Shown: positions 47,854-56,984, counted from the first letter of the stretch. The stretch: 64,000 nucleotides of DNA from Devosia aquimaris (GCF_020169335.1 NZ_JAIEZN010000002.1:248001-312000), one strand, 5' to 3'. Numbers and translations: made by a program. The notes: generated from the letters alone by a model not told the origin.

Positions 47854-47879
47854 AACGGGGGTGAGCAATCGCCCCCGTT
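47854..47879 (+). terminator. Hairpin after ppa
   Basis: AACGGGGG (47854-47861) pairs with CCCCCGTT (47872-47879) around a 10-base loop; the next bases are GTCGTTTC. The T-run is weak. It overlaps a possible TTG start of the next gene, which supports starting that gene at ATG 47899. Confidence 0.65.
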
Positions 47880-47898
47880 GTCGTTTCAGGGAAAGCGC

Positions 47899-48522
47899 AT
47901 GACCGGCCGCATCGTCATCCTCAACGGCGCCCCCCGCGCCGGCAAGTCCTCCATCGCCGCTGCGCTGCAGTCCGGCCTGGCCGGCAGCTGGATCAACCTG
48001 GGCGTCGATGCGCAGAACCGCGCCCTGCCGCCACATCTGCTGCCCGGCATCGGCTTGCGTCCGGGCGGCGAGCGCCCTGATCTCGAGCCCATGGTCCGCC
48101 CGCTGTTCCTGGCGCTCTATGCCAGCATTGCTGCGCATGCCCGCGCCGGTTTTGACGTGGTCGCCGATGTCGGCCACCACGACCACTACACGCGCCCCCT
48201 CGGCATCCTGCCCGCCTGCGCCCAAAGCCTTGAGGGGCTCGACGTGCTGTTCGTCGGCGTCTACTGCCCGCTCGAGGTCATCATGGCGCGCCGCAATGCA
48301 GGTACAGACAGCATGTATGTACAGGGCGAGGGCGTTCCCGCCCCGGTGCAGCGCTGGCAGGATGCGGTGCATGTGCCGGGGATCTATGACCTGAACCTCG
48401 ACACCAGCCAGATGACGCCGGAGGCCTGCGCCCAGGCGATCGGCGCGGCACTGGCCGCCCCGCCGCGCCCCAGCGCGTTTGAGCGCCTGGCCGAAATCGG
48501 CCAGACGCGGCGGCGCGTCTAG
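47899..48522 (+). CDS. P-loop kinase, chloramphenicol-phosphotransferase-like
   Basis: The 207-residue product has a Walker A motif near its start (GAPRAGKSSI, residues about 9-18), DVVADVGHHDHYTR with a likely catalytic Asp, and LFVGVYCPLEVIMARR. This fits the chloramphenicol phosphotransferase-like group (PF07931), whose members phosphorylate small hydroxyl compounds; only a few modify chloramphenicol. The ATG is preceded by AGGGAAAG. Its TAG stop shares CTAG with the converging reductase gene. I would not infer drug resistance from sequence alone. Confidence 0.8.
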   Translation: MTGRIVILNGAPRAGKSSIAAALQSGLAGSWINLGVDAQNRALPPHLLPGIGLRPGGERPDLEPMVRPLFLALYASIAAHARAGFDVVADVGHHDHYTRPLGILPACAQSLEGLDVLFVGVYCPLEVIMARRNAGTDSMYVQGEGVPAPVQRWQDAVHVPGIYDLNLDTSQMTPEACAQAIGAALAAPPRPSAFERLAEIGQTRRRV

Positions 48523-49070
48523 TCCGCCTTGCGATAGGTCGAGACCACATTGCCCTTGGCGGTCACCACGCTGCGCACCAGATCGAGCCGGGTCGTCGGG
48601 TCATCGGGCTCGAACAGATGCCGACCTTCGCCGGCCACCACCGGATGGGTGATCAGCGTCAACTCGTCCATTAGGCCCGCGAACAGCAATTGCCGCACCA
48701 GCGAAATGCCGCCCATGGCCGCTATCGTGCCGCCCGGCGCCGCCTTGAGACGCCGCACATGCTCGAGCAGGTCGCCGTCGATGAGATGGGAATTGGACCA
48801 GGTGAGGTCTGCCTGGGTCAGCGTGCTCGAGGCGACATGCTTGGGCACGGTATTGATGAAATCGGCAAAATCACCGTCCTGGCTGGCGGTCGGCCAATAG
48901 CCGGCCCATTCCGACCAGCCCACCCGGCCCATCAGCACCAGATCGGTCTCGGCCTGGATGGTGGTGAGCATCGCACCCAGATCATCATCGAAGCGATCGA
49001 ACTGGAACTTGTAGGGCGCTTCCACCACGCCATCGACGGAATGAAACAGGCCGGCCATCACTTTGCGCAT
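48519..49070 (-). CDS. Dihydrofolate-reductase-fold (RibD C-terminal-like) reductase
   Basis: This is a 183-residue protein of the DHFR/RibD-C superfamily: MRKVMAGLFHSVDGVVEAP start, LVLMGRVGWSEWAGYWP, IAAMGGISLVRQLLFAGLMDELTLITHPVVAGEGRHLF near the end. Members use NADPH, but for most, including this one, the substrate is unknown; it is not the housekeeping folA. ATG 49070 has GGGAGAG 6 bases upstream. The gene is alone on its strand and converges on the kinase with overlapping stops. Confidence 0.85.
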   Translation of the reverse strand: MRKVMAGLFHSVDGVVEAPYKFQFDRFDDDLGAMLTTIQAETDLVLMGRVGWSEWAGYWPTASQDGDFADFINTVPKHVASSTLTQADLTWSNSHLIDGDLLEHVRRLKAAPGGTIAAMGGISLVRQLLFAGLMDELTLITHPVVAGEGRHLFEPDDPTTRLDLVRSVVTAKGNVVSTYRKAD

Positions 49071-49299
49071 TTTGAACTCTCCCAAGGCTGCAGCCCGTCC
49101 CATCGGACCGGCCATTCGACAGCATGACGAACGGGCTATGGTGATTTCGACGCCGTGAGCGCCGTCCCGTCAAGCCGGGACCCGCCAGCCAGACCGCTCC
49201 TGCGACGGGACGATGGCGGCGATGGATATCGGCTTTTCGGTCCAATTGCCGGGCCGGGCGGTGTACAAAACGGGATTGCACAATGACGAGGCGCTTTTC

Positions 49300-50682
49300 A
49301 TGAAGTTCATTGCCATTCTCACGGCCGCCGCCGCTCTGGCCGCGCCCGCCCTCGCGCAGGAGGCCAGCTTGCCCACGGACAGCACGATCGCCAGCATCCT
49401 TGTTGATCGCATCGAGCGGGACCAGGCCAATGTCGGCATCGCCGTGGCCGTGATTGAGAACGGCCAGACCCGCTTTGTCTCGCATGGCACGCTGACGCGC
49501 GATGGCAGCGCGCCGGTGACCGAGCACACCATTTTCGAAGCCGGTTCGATCACCAAGCTTTTTACCAACCTGGCGCTGGCGCAACTGGTCAATGCCGGCC
49601 GGATCGATCTCGATGCACCGATCACACGCTATCTGCCCGACGGGTTCGAGCTGCCGCAGGCGCCCGGACAGGCCATCACCGCCTTCGATCTGGCAACGCA
49701 CAGCGCCGGGCTCTCGGGCCTGCCGCCGGACCTGCTCGCCCGCGGCACCGACAATCCCTATTCCGGATATGGGGCGGAGGGGCTGCAGGCCTGGCTGGCC
49801 AGCTACACGCTGCCCCGGCCCATCGGCGAGCGCTTTGAATACAACAATGCCGGCACCGCCCTGCTCGGCCTGGCCATTGCCCATGTTACCGGCGCCGACT
49901 ATGCCGAGGTGATCACCGACACCATCCTGGCGCCGCTCGACATGGGCGAAACCCGTCTCGAACTGACCGGCAGTCCGCTGCCGGCAGCCATGGCGCAGGG
50001 CCACAACGGCGCGCGCGAGCCTGTGGCCAATTGGGATTTCGATGTCTTTGCCCCCGCTGGCGCCCTGCTCACCTCCAGCAGCGACCTCATCAAATTCATC
50101 GCCGCCGCCAGCGGCCAGGCCGCGCCCGAGTTGGCGCCGGTCTTCGACACCATGCTGGCGCGCACTAGGCCGGTCAGCGACGACACCGAGATTGGCCTGG
50201 GCTGGTTCATCACCACGACGCCGGGATCACAGATCGTCTGGCACAACGGCATGACCGGCGGCTATGCCAGCTTTGCCGGCTTTGACCGCAGGAGCGGCAA
50301 GGGCGTGGTGGTGCTGACCAATATGGCCGCGCAACAGGGCGTCAATGACATTGGCATGCATATTCTTGACCCGGCCATCCCGCTGGCGCCCCAGCCCAGG
50401 CTGCGGACCGCAGTGGCCATCGATCCGGCGCTCTATGCCGGTTACGTCGGCGACTACGTGCTGGGCCTGGGCATGGTGCTCACCGTCACGCGCGAGGGCG
50501 ACCAGCTCCTGGCCCGCTTGACCGGCCAGGACGCCTTCCCGATTTTCCCCGAGAGCGAGACGCAGTTCTTCTACAAGGTCGTGGACGCGCAGATCACCTT
50601 CGAGGTGCAGGATGGTGAGGTCAAATCCCTCACTTTGCACCAGAATGGCCAGGCCATGCCGGCGCTCAAACTGCAGCCGTGA
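49300..50682 (+). CDS. Exported serine hydrolase of the beta-lactamase/PBP (class C-like) family
   Basis: This is a 460-residue protein with a signal peptide (about 1-18, PALAQ end) and a class C beta-lactamase-like domain (about 25-340). The three motifs are S83-x-x-K86 (GSITK), Y181-N-N183 and H315-N-G317, the last replacing K-T-G as in esterases and D-aminopeptidases. A C-terminal lipocalin-like domain (about 375-458) follows. It is more likely a peptidase or esterase than a drug-resistance enzyme. ATG 49300 has GAGG upstream. Confidence 0.88.
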   Translation: MKFIAILTAAAALAAPALAQEASLPTDSTIASILVDRIERDQANVGIAVAVIENGQTRFVSHGTLTRDGSAPVTEHTIFEAGSITKLFTNLALAQLVNAGRIDLDAPITRYLPDGFELPQAPGQAITAFDLATHSAGLSGLPPDLLARGTDNPYSGYGAEGLQAWLASYTLPRPIGERFEYNNAGTALLGLAIAHVTGADYAEVITDTILAPLDMGETRLELTGSPLPAAMAQGHNGAREPVANWDFDVFAPAGALLTSSSDLIKFIAAASGQAAPELAPVFDTMLARTRPVSDDTEIGLGWFITTTPGSQIVWHNGMTGGYASFAGFDRRSGKGVVVLTNMAAQQGVNDIGMHILDPAIPLAPQPRLRTAVAIDPALYAGYVGDYVLGLGMVLTVTREGDQLLARLTGQDAFPIFPESETQFFYKVVDAQITFEVQDGEVKSLTLHQNGQAMPALKLQP

Positions 50683-50718
50683 ACCGCGCCGCGCCAAGGA
50701 CGCAACCGTTCCCTGACG

Positions 50719-50748
50719 AAAAAGCCCGGAGCACACGCCCCGGGCCTT
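50719..50748 (-). terminator. Rho-independent terminator of hppA
   Basis: Read on the minus strand, GCCCGG pairs with CCGGGC (50740-50745 with 50724-50729) and is followed by TTTTT (50719-50723). It lies about 30 bases after the hppA stop. On the plus strand it may also serve the serine hydrolase weakly. Confidence 0.8.
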
Positions 50749-50776
50749 CGTCATTTATGGTCGAGACGCCGTCTGG

Positions 50777-52921
50777 TCAGCCCAGATGGGCCAGCACCGC
50801 CAACAGCAGCAGCGCCACGATATTGGTGATCTTGATCATCGGGTTGACGGCGGGGCCCGCCGTGTCCTTGTAGGGGTCGCCGACAGTGTCGCCGGTAACA
50901 CTGGCCTTGTGCGCGTCGCTGCCCTTGAGGTGCTTGACGCCATGGCTATCGGTGAAGCCGTCCTCAAAGCTCTTTTTGGCATTGTCCCAGGCGCCGCCAC
51001 CGGCGGTCATGGAAATGGCGACGAAGAGCCCGGTGACGATGACGCCCATCAGCATGGCGCCCAGGGCCGAGAAGCCCGCAGCGGCCCCGGCGATCCAGTA
51101 GATCACGAAGAACACCACGATCGGGCTGAGCACCGGGAGGAGGCTGGGCACGATCATTTCCTTGATCGCCGCCTTGGTCAGCATGTCGACGGCCCGGCCA
51201 TAGTCGGGCTTTTCGGTGCCGGCCATGATGCCCGGCCGTTCCTTGAACTGGCGGCGGACTTCGACCACCACCGATTGCGCGGCGCGGCCCACGGCGGTCA
51301 TGCTCATGCCGCCAAAGAGGAACGGCAACAGCCCACCAAACAGCAGGCCCACCACCACATAGGGATCGGCCAGCGAGAAGGTGAGCGTGCCCATGCCGGC
51401 AAAGATCGCCGGGGCATCGGGCAGACCCGAGAAGTAGATGAGGTCCTGCGTATAGGCGGCGAACAGCACCAGGGCGCCCAGACCCGCCGAGCCAATGGCA
51501 TAGCCCTTGGTGACGGCCTTGGTGGTATTACCCACCGCGTCGAGCGCATCGGTATTGTGGCGCACCGCCTTGTCGAGCCCGGCCATTTCGGCAATGCCGC
51601 CGGCATTGTCGGTAACCGGACCAAAGGCGTCGAGCGCCACCACGATACCGGCCAGGGCCAGCATGGTGGCGACGGCAAAGGCGATGCCGAACAGGCCCGC
51701 CAGATTATAGGTGACGATGATGCCCGCAATGATGACCAGGGCCGGCAAGGCGGTGGATTCGAGCGATACCGCCAGGCCCTGGATCACATTGGTGCCATGG
51801 CCGGTGACCGAAGCCTCGGCAATGGAATTGACCGGGCGGCGGCCGGTGCCGGTGTAATATTCGGTGATGACGATGATCAGACCGGTGATGACCAGGCCCG
51901 CCACGCCGCACCAGAACAGGCTCATCGGTGTAAAGGTCTTGTCATTGGCGGCAATGGACACATTGAGATCGCCGAAGACGAACCACAGCACCGGCAGCAG
52001 CGCCACCAGCGACAGCACGCCAGTGGCAATGATGCCCTTGTAGAGCGCGCCCATGATATTGTTGTCGGCGCCCAGCTTGACGAAATAGGTGCCGATGATC
52101 GAGGTGACGACGCAGGCGCCGCCAATAGCCAGCGGCAGCACCATGCCCATCAGCCGGAATGGCTCGGGCAGGATGATGGCGGCCAGCACCATGGTGGCGA
52201 CGATGGTCACCACATAGGTTTCGAACAGGTCGGCCGCCATGCCGGCGCAGTCGCCGACATTGTCGCCCACATTGTCAGCAATGGTGGCGGGGTTGCGCGG
52301 ATCATCTTCGGGAATGCCGGCTTCGACCTTGCCCACCATGTCGCCGCCCACGTCGGCACCCTTGGTGAAGATCCCGCCGCCCAGACGGGCGAAGATAGAA
52401 ATCAGCGAGGCACCAAAGCTCAGCGCCACCAGCGCATCGATGACCACGCGGTCATTATAGGCAAAGCCCAGCAGCTGGGTGAGGACGATGAAGTAGAGCG
52501 TGACGCCCAATAGGCCCAGCCCCGCCACCAGCATGCCGGTGACCGCGCCGGACTTGAACGCCAGGTCCAGCCCATGGCCGAGCGAGGAAATCGCCGCCTG
52601 GGCCACGCGCACATTGGCGCGCACCGACACATTCATGCCGATGAACCCCGCCGCGCCCGAAAGCACCGCGCCCAAAAGGAAACCGATGGCGGCATAGATG
52701 CCCAGCAGGAAGAAGGCGGCGACCAGGATGACCACGCCCACGATGGCGATGGTGGTATATTGCCGCTTGAGATAGGCCGAGGCGCCTTCGCGCACCGCCG
52801 CCGAAATCTCCTGCATGCGGGCCGAGCCGCTGTCGGCGGCCAGCAATTGCTGCGTGGTGATCACGCCATAGACGATGGACAGAGCGCCGCATACGACGAT
52901 CAGCCAGAGTGCCAAAGTCAT
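50777..52921 (-). CDS. hppA: Membrane-bound proton-translocating pyrophosphatase, K+-independent type
   Basis: This 714-residue, roughly 16-helix pump uses PPi hydrolysis to move protons out of the cytoplasm. The substrate site is seen in [24 protein letters not shown] (in two halves), [21 protein letters not shown] and [16 protein letters not shown]. The signature [16 protein letters not shown] carries Lys where K+-dependent enzymes have Ala, indicating the K+-independent, H+-pumping class. ATG 52921 follows GAGGGAC. The frame stays open for 43 codons upstream, but these lack family similarity. Confidence 0.96.
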   Translation of the reverse strand: MTLALWLIVVCGALSIVYGVITTQQLLAADSGSARMQEISAAVREGASAYLKRQYTTIAIVGVVILVAAFFLLGIYAAIGFLLGAVLSGAAGFIGMNVSVRANVRVAQAAISSLGHGLDLAFKSGAVTGMLVAGLGLLGVTLYFIVLTQLLGFAYNDRVVIDALVALSFGASLISIFARLGGGIFTKGADVGGDMVGKVEAGIPEDDPRNPATIADNVGDNVGDCAGMAADLFETYVVTIVATMVLAAIILPEPFRLMGMVLPLAIGGACVVTSIIGTYFVKLGADNNIMGALYKGIIATGVLSLVALLPVLWFVFGDLNVSIAANDKTFTPMSLFWCGVAGLVITGLIIVITEYYTGTGRRPVNSIAEASVTGHGTNVIQGLAVSLESTALPALVIIAGIIVTYNLAGLFGIAFAVATMLALAGIVVALDAFGPVTDNAGGIAEMAGLDKAVRHNTDALDAVGNTTKAVTKGYAIGSAGLGALVLFAAYTQDLIYFSGLPDAPAIFAGMGTLTFSLADPYVVVGLLFGGLLPFLFGGMSMTAVGRAAQSVVVEVRRQFKERPGIMAGTEKPDYGRAVDMLTKAAIKEMIVPSLLPVLSPIVVFFVIYWIAGAAAGFSALGAMLMGVIVTGLFVAISMTAGGGAWDNAKKSFEDGFTDSHGVKHLKGSDAHKASVTGDTVGDPYKDTAGPAVNPMIKITNIVALLLLAVLAHLG

Positions 52922-52925
52922 AGAA

Positions 52926-52953
52926 AGTCCCTCTAGATGTTCCTCCAGGGACT
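52926..52953 (-). promoter_or_regulatory. Hairpin that would mask the hppA ribosome-binding site
   Basis: AGTCCCT (52926-52932 on the plus strand) and AGGGACT (52947-52953) are exact inverted repeats with a 14-base loop. On the mRNA the 3' arm contains the GAGGGAC Shine-Dalgarno sequence of hppA. Further GC-rich palindromes lie just upstream (52960-53000), so a structured leader is likely. Confidence 0.45.
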
Positions 52954-53077
52954 CAACGCTGACCCGGCCGGGTCCTCCAACCCGTCGCGGGACGCCCTCC
53001 TTAGAGCCCCCTCCGACTATCGAGATTAGCCGGATTGCTTGGTTAAGCAATGGAGAATGCGATGAATTGTCGCGGGG

Positions 53078-53392
53078 CTAGAGCGCGGCGAGTTTCGCCA
53101 CCAGCGCCGGGCCATCGCCCATCACCGCCAGCGTCTTGAGCCGGGCGGTGTCGCCGCTGGTGACGGAAATGGCCGATTTGGGTACGCCCAGTGCCTTGGC
53201 CAGCACGACGATGACGGCTGCCGTGGCCTTGCCCTTGTCGGGCACGGCCTTGACCCGCACGCGCAGCACGGCGGTGCCATCGTCGCGGATTTCGACGCCA
53301 TCAATGCCGTCGCGGCCGGCATTGGGAGTGACGCGAACAAAAAGGCTCAGCCCGGTGGGGCTGAGCCGATAGCAGAGCGGCGTCGATGTCAC
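53078..53392 (-). CDS. DUF167/YggU family protein
   Basis: This small protein of 104 residues belongs to the DUF167 family: LFVRVTPNAGRDGIDGVEI, LRVRVKAVPDKGKATAAVIVVLAKALGVPKSAISVTSGDTARLKTLAV. It folds as a compact alpha/beta domain in known structures, with no proven function. The start is GTG, 6 bases after the yggT stop, with no strong Shine-Dalgarno sequence, so it depends on translation of the yggT gene. yggT-yggU pairing is widespread. Confidence 0.92.
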   Translation of the reverse strand: MTSTPLCYRLSPTGLSLFVRVTPNAGRDGIDGVEIRDDGTAVLRVRVKAVPDKGKATAAVIVVLAKALGVPKSAISVTSGDTARLKTLAVMGDGPALVAKLAAL

Positions 53393-53398
53393 GGCCGA

Positions 53399-53701
53399 TC
53401 AGAGGCCGGCGCGCGCCACGGCGGGATAGACATAGTAGCCGATCAGCTGCTGGATGAAGAAGATCAGCAGGAACGCCACCAGCGGGCTGAGATCGAGCCC
53501 GCTCATATTGGGCAGGAAGCGGCGGATGGGGCGCAGCACCGGCTCGGTGAGCTGGTTGAGCACGCGCCACAGGCCTTCGACAAAGGCATTGCGCGTGTTG
53601 ATCACGTTGAACGAGATCAGCCAGCTCATGATGATCATGGCGATCAGGATCCAGCGATAGAGATCAAGGATCACAAGGATGATGTCGAGCACGGCGCGCA
53701 T
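53399..53701 (-). CDS. YggT family membrane protein
   Basis: The 100-residue product has two hydrophobic helices (about 5-28 and 70-95) with the family motif NQLTEPVLRPIRRFLP between them. YggT proteins are linked to cell division or osmotic balance in some bacteria; the exact role is not settled. The start ATG opens a two-gene operon with the DUF167 gene. Confidence 0.93.
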   Translation of the reverse strand: MRAVLDIILVILDLYRWILIAMIIMSWLISFNVINTRNAFVEGLWRVLNQLTEPVLRPIRRFLPNMSGLDLSPLVAFLLIFFIQQLIGYYVYPAVARAGL

Positions 53702-53999
53702 GGGCGTCTCCGGAACAAAAACTGTGCTTTATCTAGTGGGTAGCGGCCCCGGCCACAAGAGAGGCCGCCCAAAAGCATGAAGACCCCGCTCCTGTCGCAC
53801 GGAACGGGGCCTCAATGACTTTGGATCCGGTACGCAAAACTAACTCTCCGGACGGCTCCATCAATGCATGAAGCGTGCCAGTTGCCCGAGCCCCGCAAAC
53901 CGGGGGCCAGATGTTAAAGTCTTGTGAATTCTCGCAATTTGCGGCGAACCCCGCGATGCAGAATGCGAGGCATCTCGCATTTTGCAACGCAGAGGGCAA
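53702..53999. other. Intergenic region between yggT and argC
   Basis: This 298-base region holds no gene that I can support. It contains the argC 3' hairpin (53957-53986) and a second inverted repeat near 53782-53815 (CCCCG with CGGGG and TCC with GGA), probably upstream of yggT. GC drops around 53850-53990. An 88-codon minus-strand frame here lacks a ribosome-binding site and any homology I know. Confidence 0.5.
53957..53986 (-). terminator. Hairpin downstream of argC
   Basis: A 13-bp stem with one mismatch (53957-53969 with 53974-53986) and loop GCAT lies 14 bases beyond the argC stop on the minus strand. No U-run follows, so termination may be weak or Rho-assisted. Confidence 0.55.
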
Positions 54000-54953
54000 T
54001 CAGGCGGCGAGGCTTTCGCGCGCGCTGACGCCCAGCATCAGATTGAGATTTTGCACGGCGGCGCCCGAGGCGCCCTTGCCCAGATTGTCATAGACCGCCA
54101 CCAGCACCGCCTGGGCCCGCGCATCATTGGCGAACACATGCAGCGTCATGGTGTTGGTGCCATTGTGTGCCTGGGGATCGAGCGCCGGCGTCTTGGCCAG
54201 GGCTTCGTCATAGGGCGCCACGACGACAAAGCTGTCGGGGATGGCGGCATAGTGATCGGCGATGGCGGCATGCAGCTCGCGGCCGGTCGGCACGCGCGGC
54301 AACTGGCCGAGCTGCAGCGGCAGGAAGGTGGTCATGCCCTGGGCGAAATCACCCACCGTCGGCACGAACAGCGGCGCGGACTTGGTGCCGGTATAAAGCG
54401 TCATCTCCGGCACATGCTTGTGCTGGAAGGTGAGGCCATAGGGCATGAAATGGCTGGCGGCATCGCCGGCCGTCTCATATTCGGCAATCATCTGCTTGCC
54501 GCCGCCGGTATAGCCGGAAATGCCATTGTAGCTCAGCGGATGATCGGCCGGGATCAGCCCGGCTGATATCAGCGGCCGGGCATGGGCGATCAGCCCCTGC
54601 GGCCAGCAGCCGGGGTTGGAGACAAAGCGCGCGCCGGCGATCCGCGCCGACTGGCCCTTGTCCATTTCGGCAAAGCCATAGGCCCAGGCCGGATCGACGC
54701 GATAGGCGGTCGAGGCATCGATGACGCGGGTGGTGTCGTTCTCGATCAGCGAGACACTTTCCTTGGCCGCATCATCGGGCAGGCACAGGATAGCCACATC
54801 GGCCGCATTGAGCAGCCGCTTGCGCTCGTCCATGTCCTTGCGCTTGTCGGCGGCAATGGACAGCACCTCAAGATCCCGGCGGCCGGCCAGGCGCTCGCGG
54901 ATCTGCAGACCCGTGGTTCCGGCTTCTCCGTCGATGAAAATCTTGGCGACCAT
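54000..54953 (-). CDS. argC: N-acetyl-gamma-glutamyl-phosphate reductase (type 2)
   Basis: This 317-residue NADPH-dependent enzyme of arginine synthesis is the shorter type 2 form. It begins KIFIDGEAGTTGLQIRERL (nucleotide-binding loop). The catalytic Cys is C116 in SNPGCWPQG, and GISGYTGGGKQMI and HVPEMTLYTG follow. ATG 54953 has GGGAG upstream. Long in-frame sequence further upstream lies over the divergent deoD gene and is not part of the protein. No other arg genes are nearby. Confidence 0.95.
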   Translation of the reverse strand: MVAKIFIDGEAGTTGLQIRERLAGRRDLEVLSIAADKRKDMDERKRLLNAADVAILCLPDDAAKESVSLIENDTTRVIDASTAYRVDPAWAYGFAEMDKGQSARIAGARFVSNPGCWPQGLIAHARPLISAGLIPADHPLSYNGISGYTGGGKQMIAEYETAGDAASHFMPYGLTFQHKHVPEMTLYTGTKSAPLFVPTVGDFAQGMTTFLPLQLGQLPRVPTGRELHAAIADHYAAIPDSFVVVAPYDEALAKTPALDPQAHNGTNTMTLHVFANDARAQAVLVAVYDNLGKGASGAAVQNLNLMLGVSARESLAA

Positions 54954-55166
54954 TGGCTTTTCTCCCGTCTGGAGGCCGTAAATGGACCGCGAAAGTGACG
55001 GGGTCAAGACGCTGACCACTGCCGCTGGCGCAGAGCGGCCCCGCTTTGGCCGCCACCGACGCCCCCTGCGAGGCGGAGGGCGCGGGTCGTACCGAGCCGC
55101 AAGACTTGCCCATCCCCAACACCAGTGGCAATGCTTGGGCCAAACCACACCAGCAAGGACAAAATC

Positions 55167-55877
55167 ATGACGCCGCACAACCATGCCAAAGCCGGTGCCT
55201 ATGCTGAGGCCGTGCTGCTGCCCGGCGACCCGCTGCGCGCCAAATGGATCGCCGAGACGTTCTTCGAGAACCCAAAGCTGGTCAATTCGGTACGCAACTG
55301 CCTTGGCTATACCGGCACCTGGAAGGGCAAGCCCATCTCGGTGCAGGCCAGCGGCATGGGCCAGCCTTCGCTGTCGATCTATGTGCATGAGCTGATCAAC
55401 ACTTACGGCGCCAAGACGCTGATCCGCGTGGGCACCTGTGGCGGGCTCAATGCCAAGGTGAAAGTGCGCGACCTCGTGCTGGCGCAGGGCGCGTCGACCG
55501 ACAGCTCCATCGTCAAGGGCCGCTTCGGCGCCTTCAACTTTGCCCCGCTCGCCGATTTCGGCCTGTTGCGCGCCGCCGCCAACAAAGCCGAGGCCGCCGG
55601 CATGCGCTATCACGCCGGCAACATGCTCTCGAGCGACATCTTCTACCATGCCAATGGCATGGCAGGGTACGACGCCCTGCCCCAGCACGGCGTGATCGGC
55701 GTCGAAATGGAAGCAGCGGCGCTCTATACGCTGGCGGCACGCTTTGACGTGCGCGCCTTGACCATCTGCACCATGACCGACTGCCTGATCACAGGCGAAG
55801 AGATCGACGCCGAACAGCGCCAGACCTCCCTGCGCGACATGGTGACCATCGCCCTCGACGTCGCCGTCGAAGCCTGA
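55167..55877 (+). CDS. deoD: Purine nucleoside phosphorylase (DeoD type)
   Basis: This 236-residue enzyme splits purine nucleosides with phosphate during salvage. Family stretches seen are VLLPGDPLRAKWIAE, QASGMGQPSLSIYVHEL, LIRVGTCGGLNAKVKVRDLVLAQGASTDS and VEMEAAALYTLAA. Full length for the hexameric bacterial type. ATG 55167 follows AAGGAC; earlier in-frame starts add a segment without similarity. A GNAT gene follows 8 bases after. Confidence 0.95.
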   Translation: MTPHNHAKAGAYAEAVLLPGDPLRAKWIAETFFENPKLVNSVRNCLGYTGTWKGKPISVQASGMGQPSLSIYVHELINTYGAKTLIRVGTCGGLNAKVKVRDLVLAQGASTDSSIVKGRFGAFNFAPLADFGLLRAAANKAEAAGMRYHAGNMLSSDIFYHANGMAGYDALPQHGVIGVEMEAAALYTLAARFDVRALTICTMTDCLITGEEIDAEQRQTSLRDMVTIALDVAVEA

Positions 55878-55885
55878 GCGCTTCC

Positions 55886-56413
55886 GTGAGCATCACCCTG
55901 CGCCCCGCCGGGCCCGCTGATGCCGACGCTGTCGCGGCGTTGCACAATCGGGTGTGGCAATCCGCCTTTGCCACCCTCGCGCCGACCGAGGCGCTGGCAA
56001 AGCTTGACCTCAGGAGCCGAGAGGCCAAGTGGCGGCGTCTGCTGGCCGAGCCTGTCGCCGACCAATTGGTGCTGCTGGCCGAGGACCACGGGGTTCTGGT
56101 CGGCATGGCCGCCACCGGCGCTTCCGAAGACCCCGCCTTCGGTGGCCGGGCGGAAATCCACTCCGTCTATGTCGATTTGGGTCAGCAGGGGCGCGGCATT
56201 GGCGAAAGCCTGCTGCGGGGCCTGGCCCGGCATCTGCGCGCCGTCGGCCGCGACGCCGCCGCGCTCGACGTGGTGGTGGGCAATGACGGCGCCGCCCGCT
56301 TCTACCAGCGGCTGGGCGCCCGCGAGATTGCCCGCACCATCGACGCCGGCCCGATCTGGAAATCGCACAACATCATCTATGCCTGGGACAGCCTGGCGCC
56401 CCTGCTCGACTGA
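55886..56413 (+). CDS. GNAT-family N-acetyltransferase
   Basis: This 175-residue protein has one GNAT domain (ITLRPAGPADADAVAALHNRVW start; acetyl-CoA loop around VDLGQQGRGIGESLLRGLARHLRA; late GNDGAARFYQRLGARE). It is of the general small-molecule type and is not close to the three at 16.7-18.3 kb. The GTG start is close behind deoD and lacks a strong ribosome-binding site, so it may be translated by coupling. The substrate is unknown. Confidence 0.87.
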   Translation: MSITLRPAGPADADAVAALHNRVWQSAFATLAPTEALAKLDLRSREAKWRRLLAEPVADQLVLLAEDHGVLVGMAATGASEDPAFGGRAEIHSVYVDLGQQGRGIGESLLRGLARHLRAVGRDAAALDVVVGNDGAARFYQRLGAREIARTIDAGPIWKSHNIIYAWDSLAPLLD

Positions 56414-56429
56414 TGGCGCCGCCGTGCCC

Positions 56430-56984
56430 CTAGCCGCCCGCCACCAGCGCAGAGGCCAGGGCCAGCCGCTGCGCCGGGGTGCCAACCACCTCCACCACCC
56501 GCGGTCCATCGGCCAACAGGCCCAGATCATCCTCACCCAGCATGGTCTTGAGGCGCCGGTCGACGCGGCGGCGCAGCTTGGGTTTCTCGATGGCAACGGC
56601 GATCTCGTCGGGCGATGTTAATGGCGTAAACATGACCAGATCCAGCGTGGCCAGCGCCCGGCCGATCTGCGCCAGCTCCCGTCCGCCGGGCAGCCACTCA
56701 AAGCCCTCGGCGGCGCTGACCACCTCGAGATAGGCGAGGAAATCGAGCGGGCAGCGATCAAAGATAACATTGTTCACATTGGCATGGGCGCTGATCAGCC
56801 GGCAGCTTTCGGCCAATTGTTGCTCAAGATCGGCAATGGTGGCGCCATCGGCAAAGGGCAGGCCCTGCTGCGCCAGCAGCCAATAGGGCTCGGCCACGCT
56901 TTCATAGGCCGGATGGGCCGCCGCGAAATCGGCAATCAGGGTCGACTTGCCCACCCCATGCGTTCCCGTCACCGCAATGCGCAT
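56430..56984 (-). CDS. P-loop ATPase/kinase of AAA_28-like type
   Basis: The 184-residue product begins MRIAVTGTHGVGKSTLI (Walker A at about 7-15) and contains NNVIFDRCPLDFLAYLE, a motif common to nucleoside-kinase-like AAA_28 proteins, plus an Arg-rich lid segment (KLRRRVDRRL). It probably phosphorylates a small molecule, but the target is unknown. ATG 56984 has GGAGG 5 bases upstream. It is monocistronic and divergent from the VOC gene. Confidence 0.85.
   Translation of the reverse strand: MRIAVTGTHGVGKSTLIADFAAAHPAYESVAEPYWLLAQQGLPFADGATIADLEQQLAESCRLISAHANVNNVIFDRCPLDFLAYLEVVSAAEGFEWLPGGRELAQIGRALATLDLVMFTPLTSPDEIAVAIEKPKLRRRVDRRLKTMLGEDDLGLLADGPRVVEVVGTPAQRLALASALVAGG

Noticed and set aside
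47899..49070. Antibiotic-resistance pair (chloramphenicol phosphotransferase and trimethoprim-resistant DHFR)
   Set aside because: Both are only distant members of broad families with many housekeeping roles; the reductase is RibD-C-like and not a dfr enzyme.
49300..50682. AmpC beta-lactamase
   Set aside because: The third motif is H-N-G where AmpC has K-T-G, and there is an extra C-terminal domain, as in esterases and peptidases of the family.
50786..52513. Plus-strand open frame opposite hppA, rich in His and Gly
   Set aside because: Low-complexity product with no domain, fully overlapped by the conserved pyrophosphatase.
52922..53050. 43-codon in-frame N-terminal extension of hppA
   Set aside because: No similarity to pyrophosphatases, which start with the first membrane helix, and a good GAGGGAC site precedes the ATG at 52921.
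53733..53999. 88-codon minus-strand frame between yggT and argC
   Set aside because: It runs through a hairpin and non-coding-looking sequence with no start signal.
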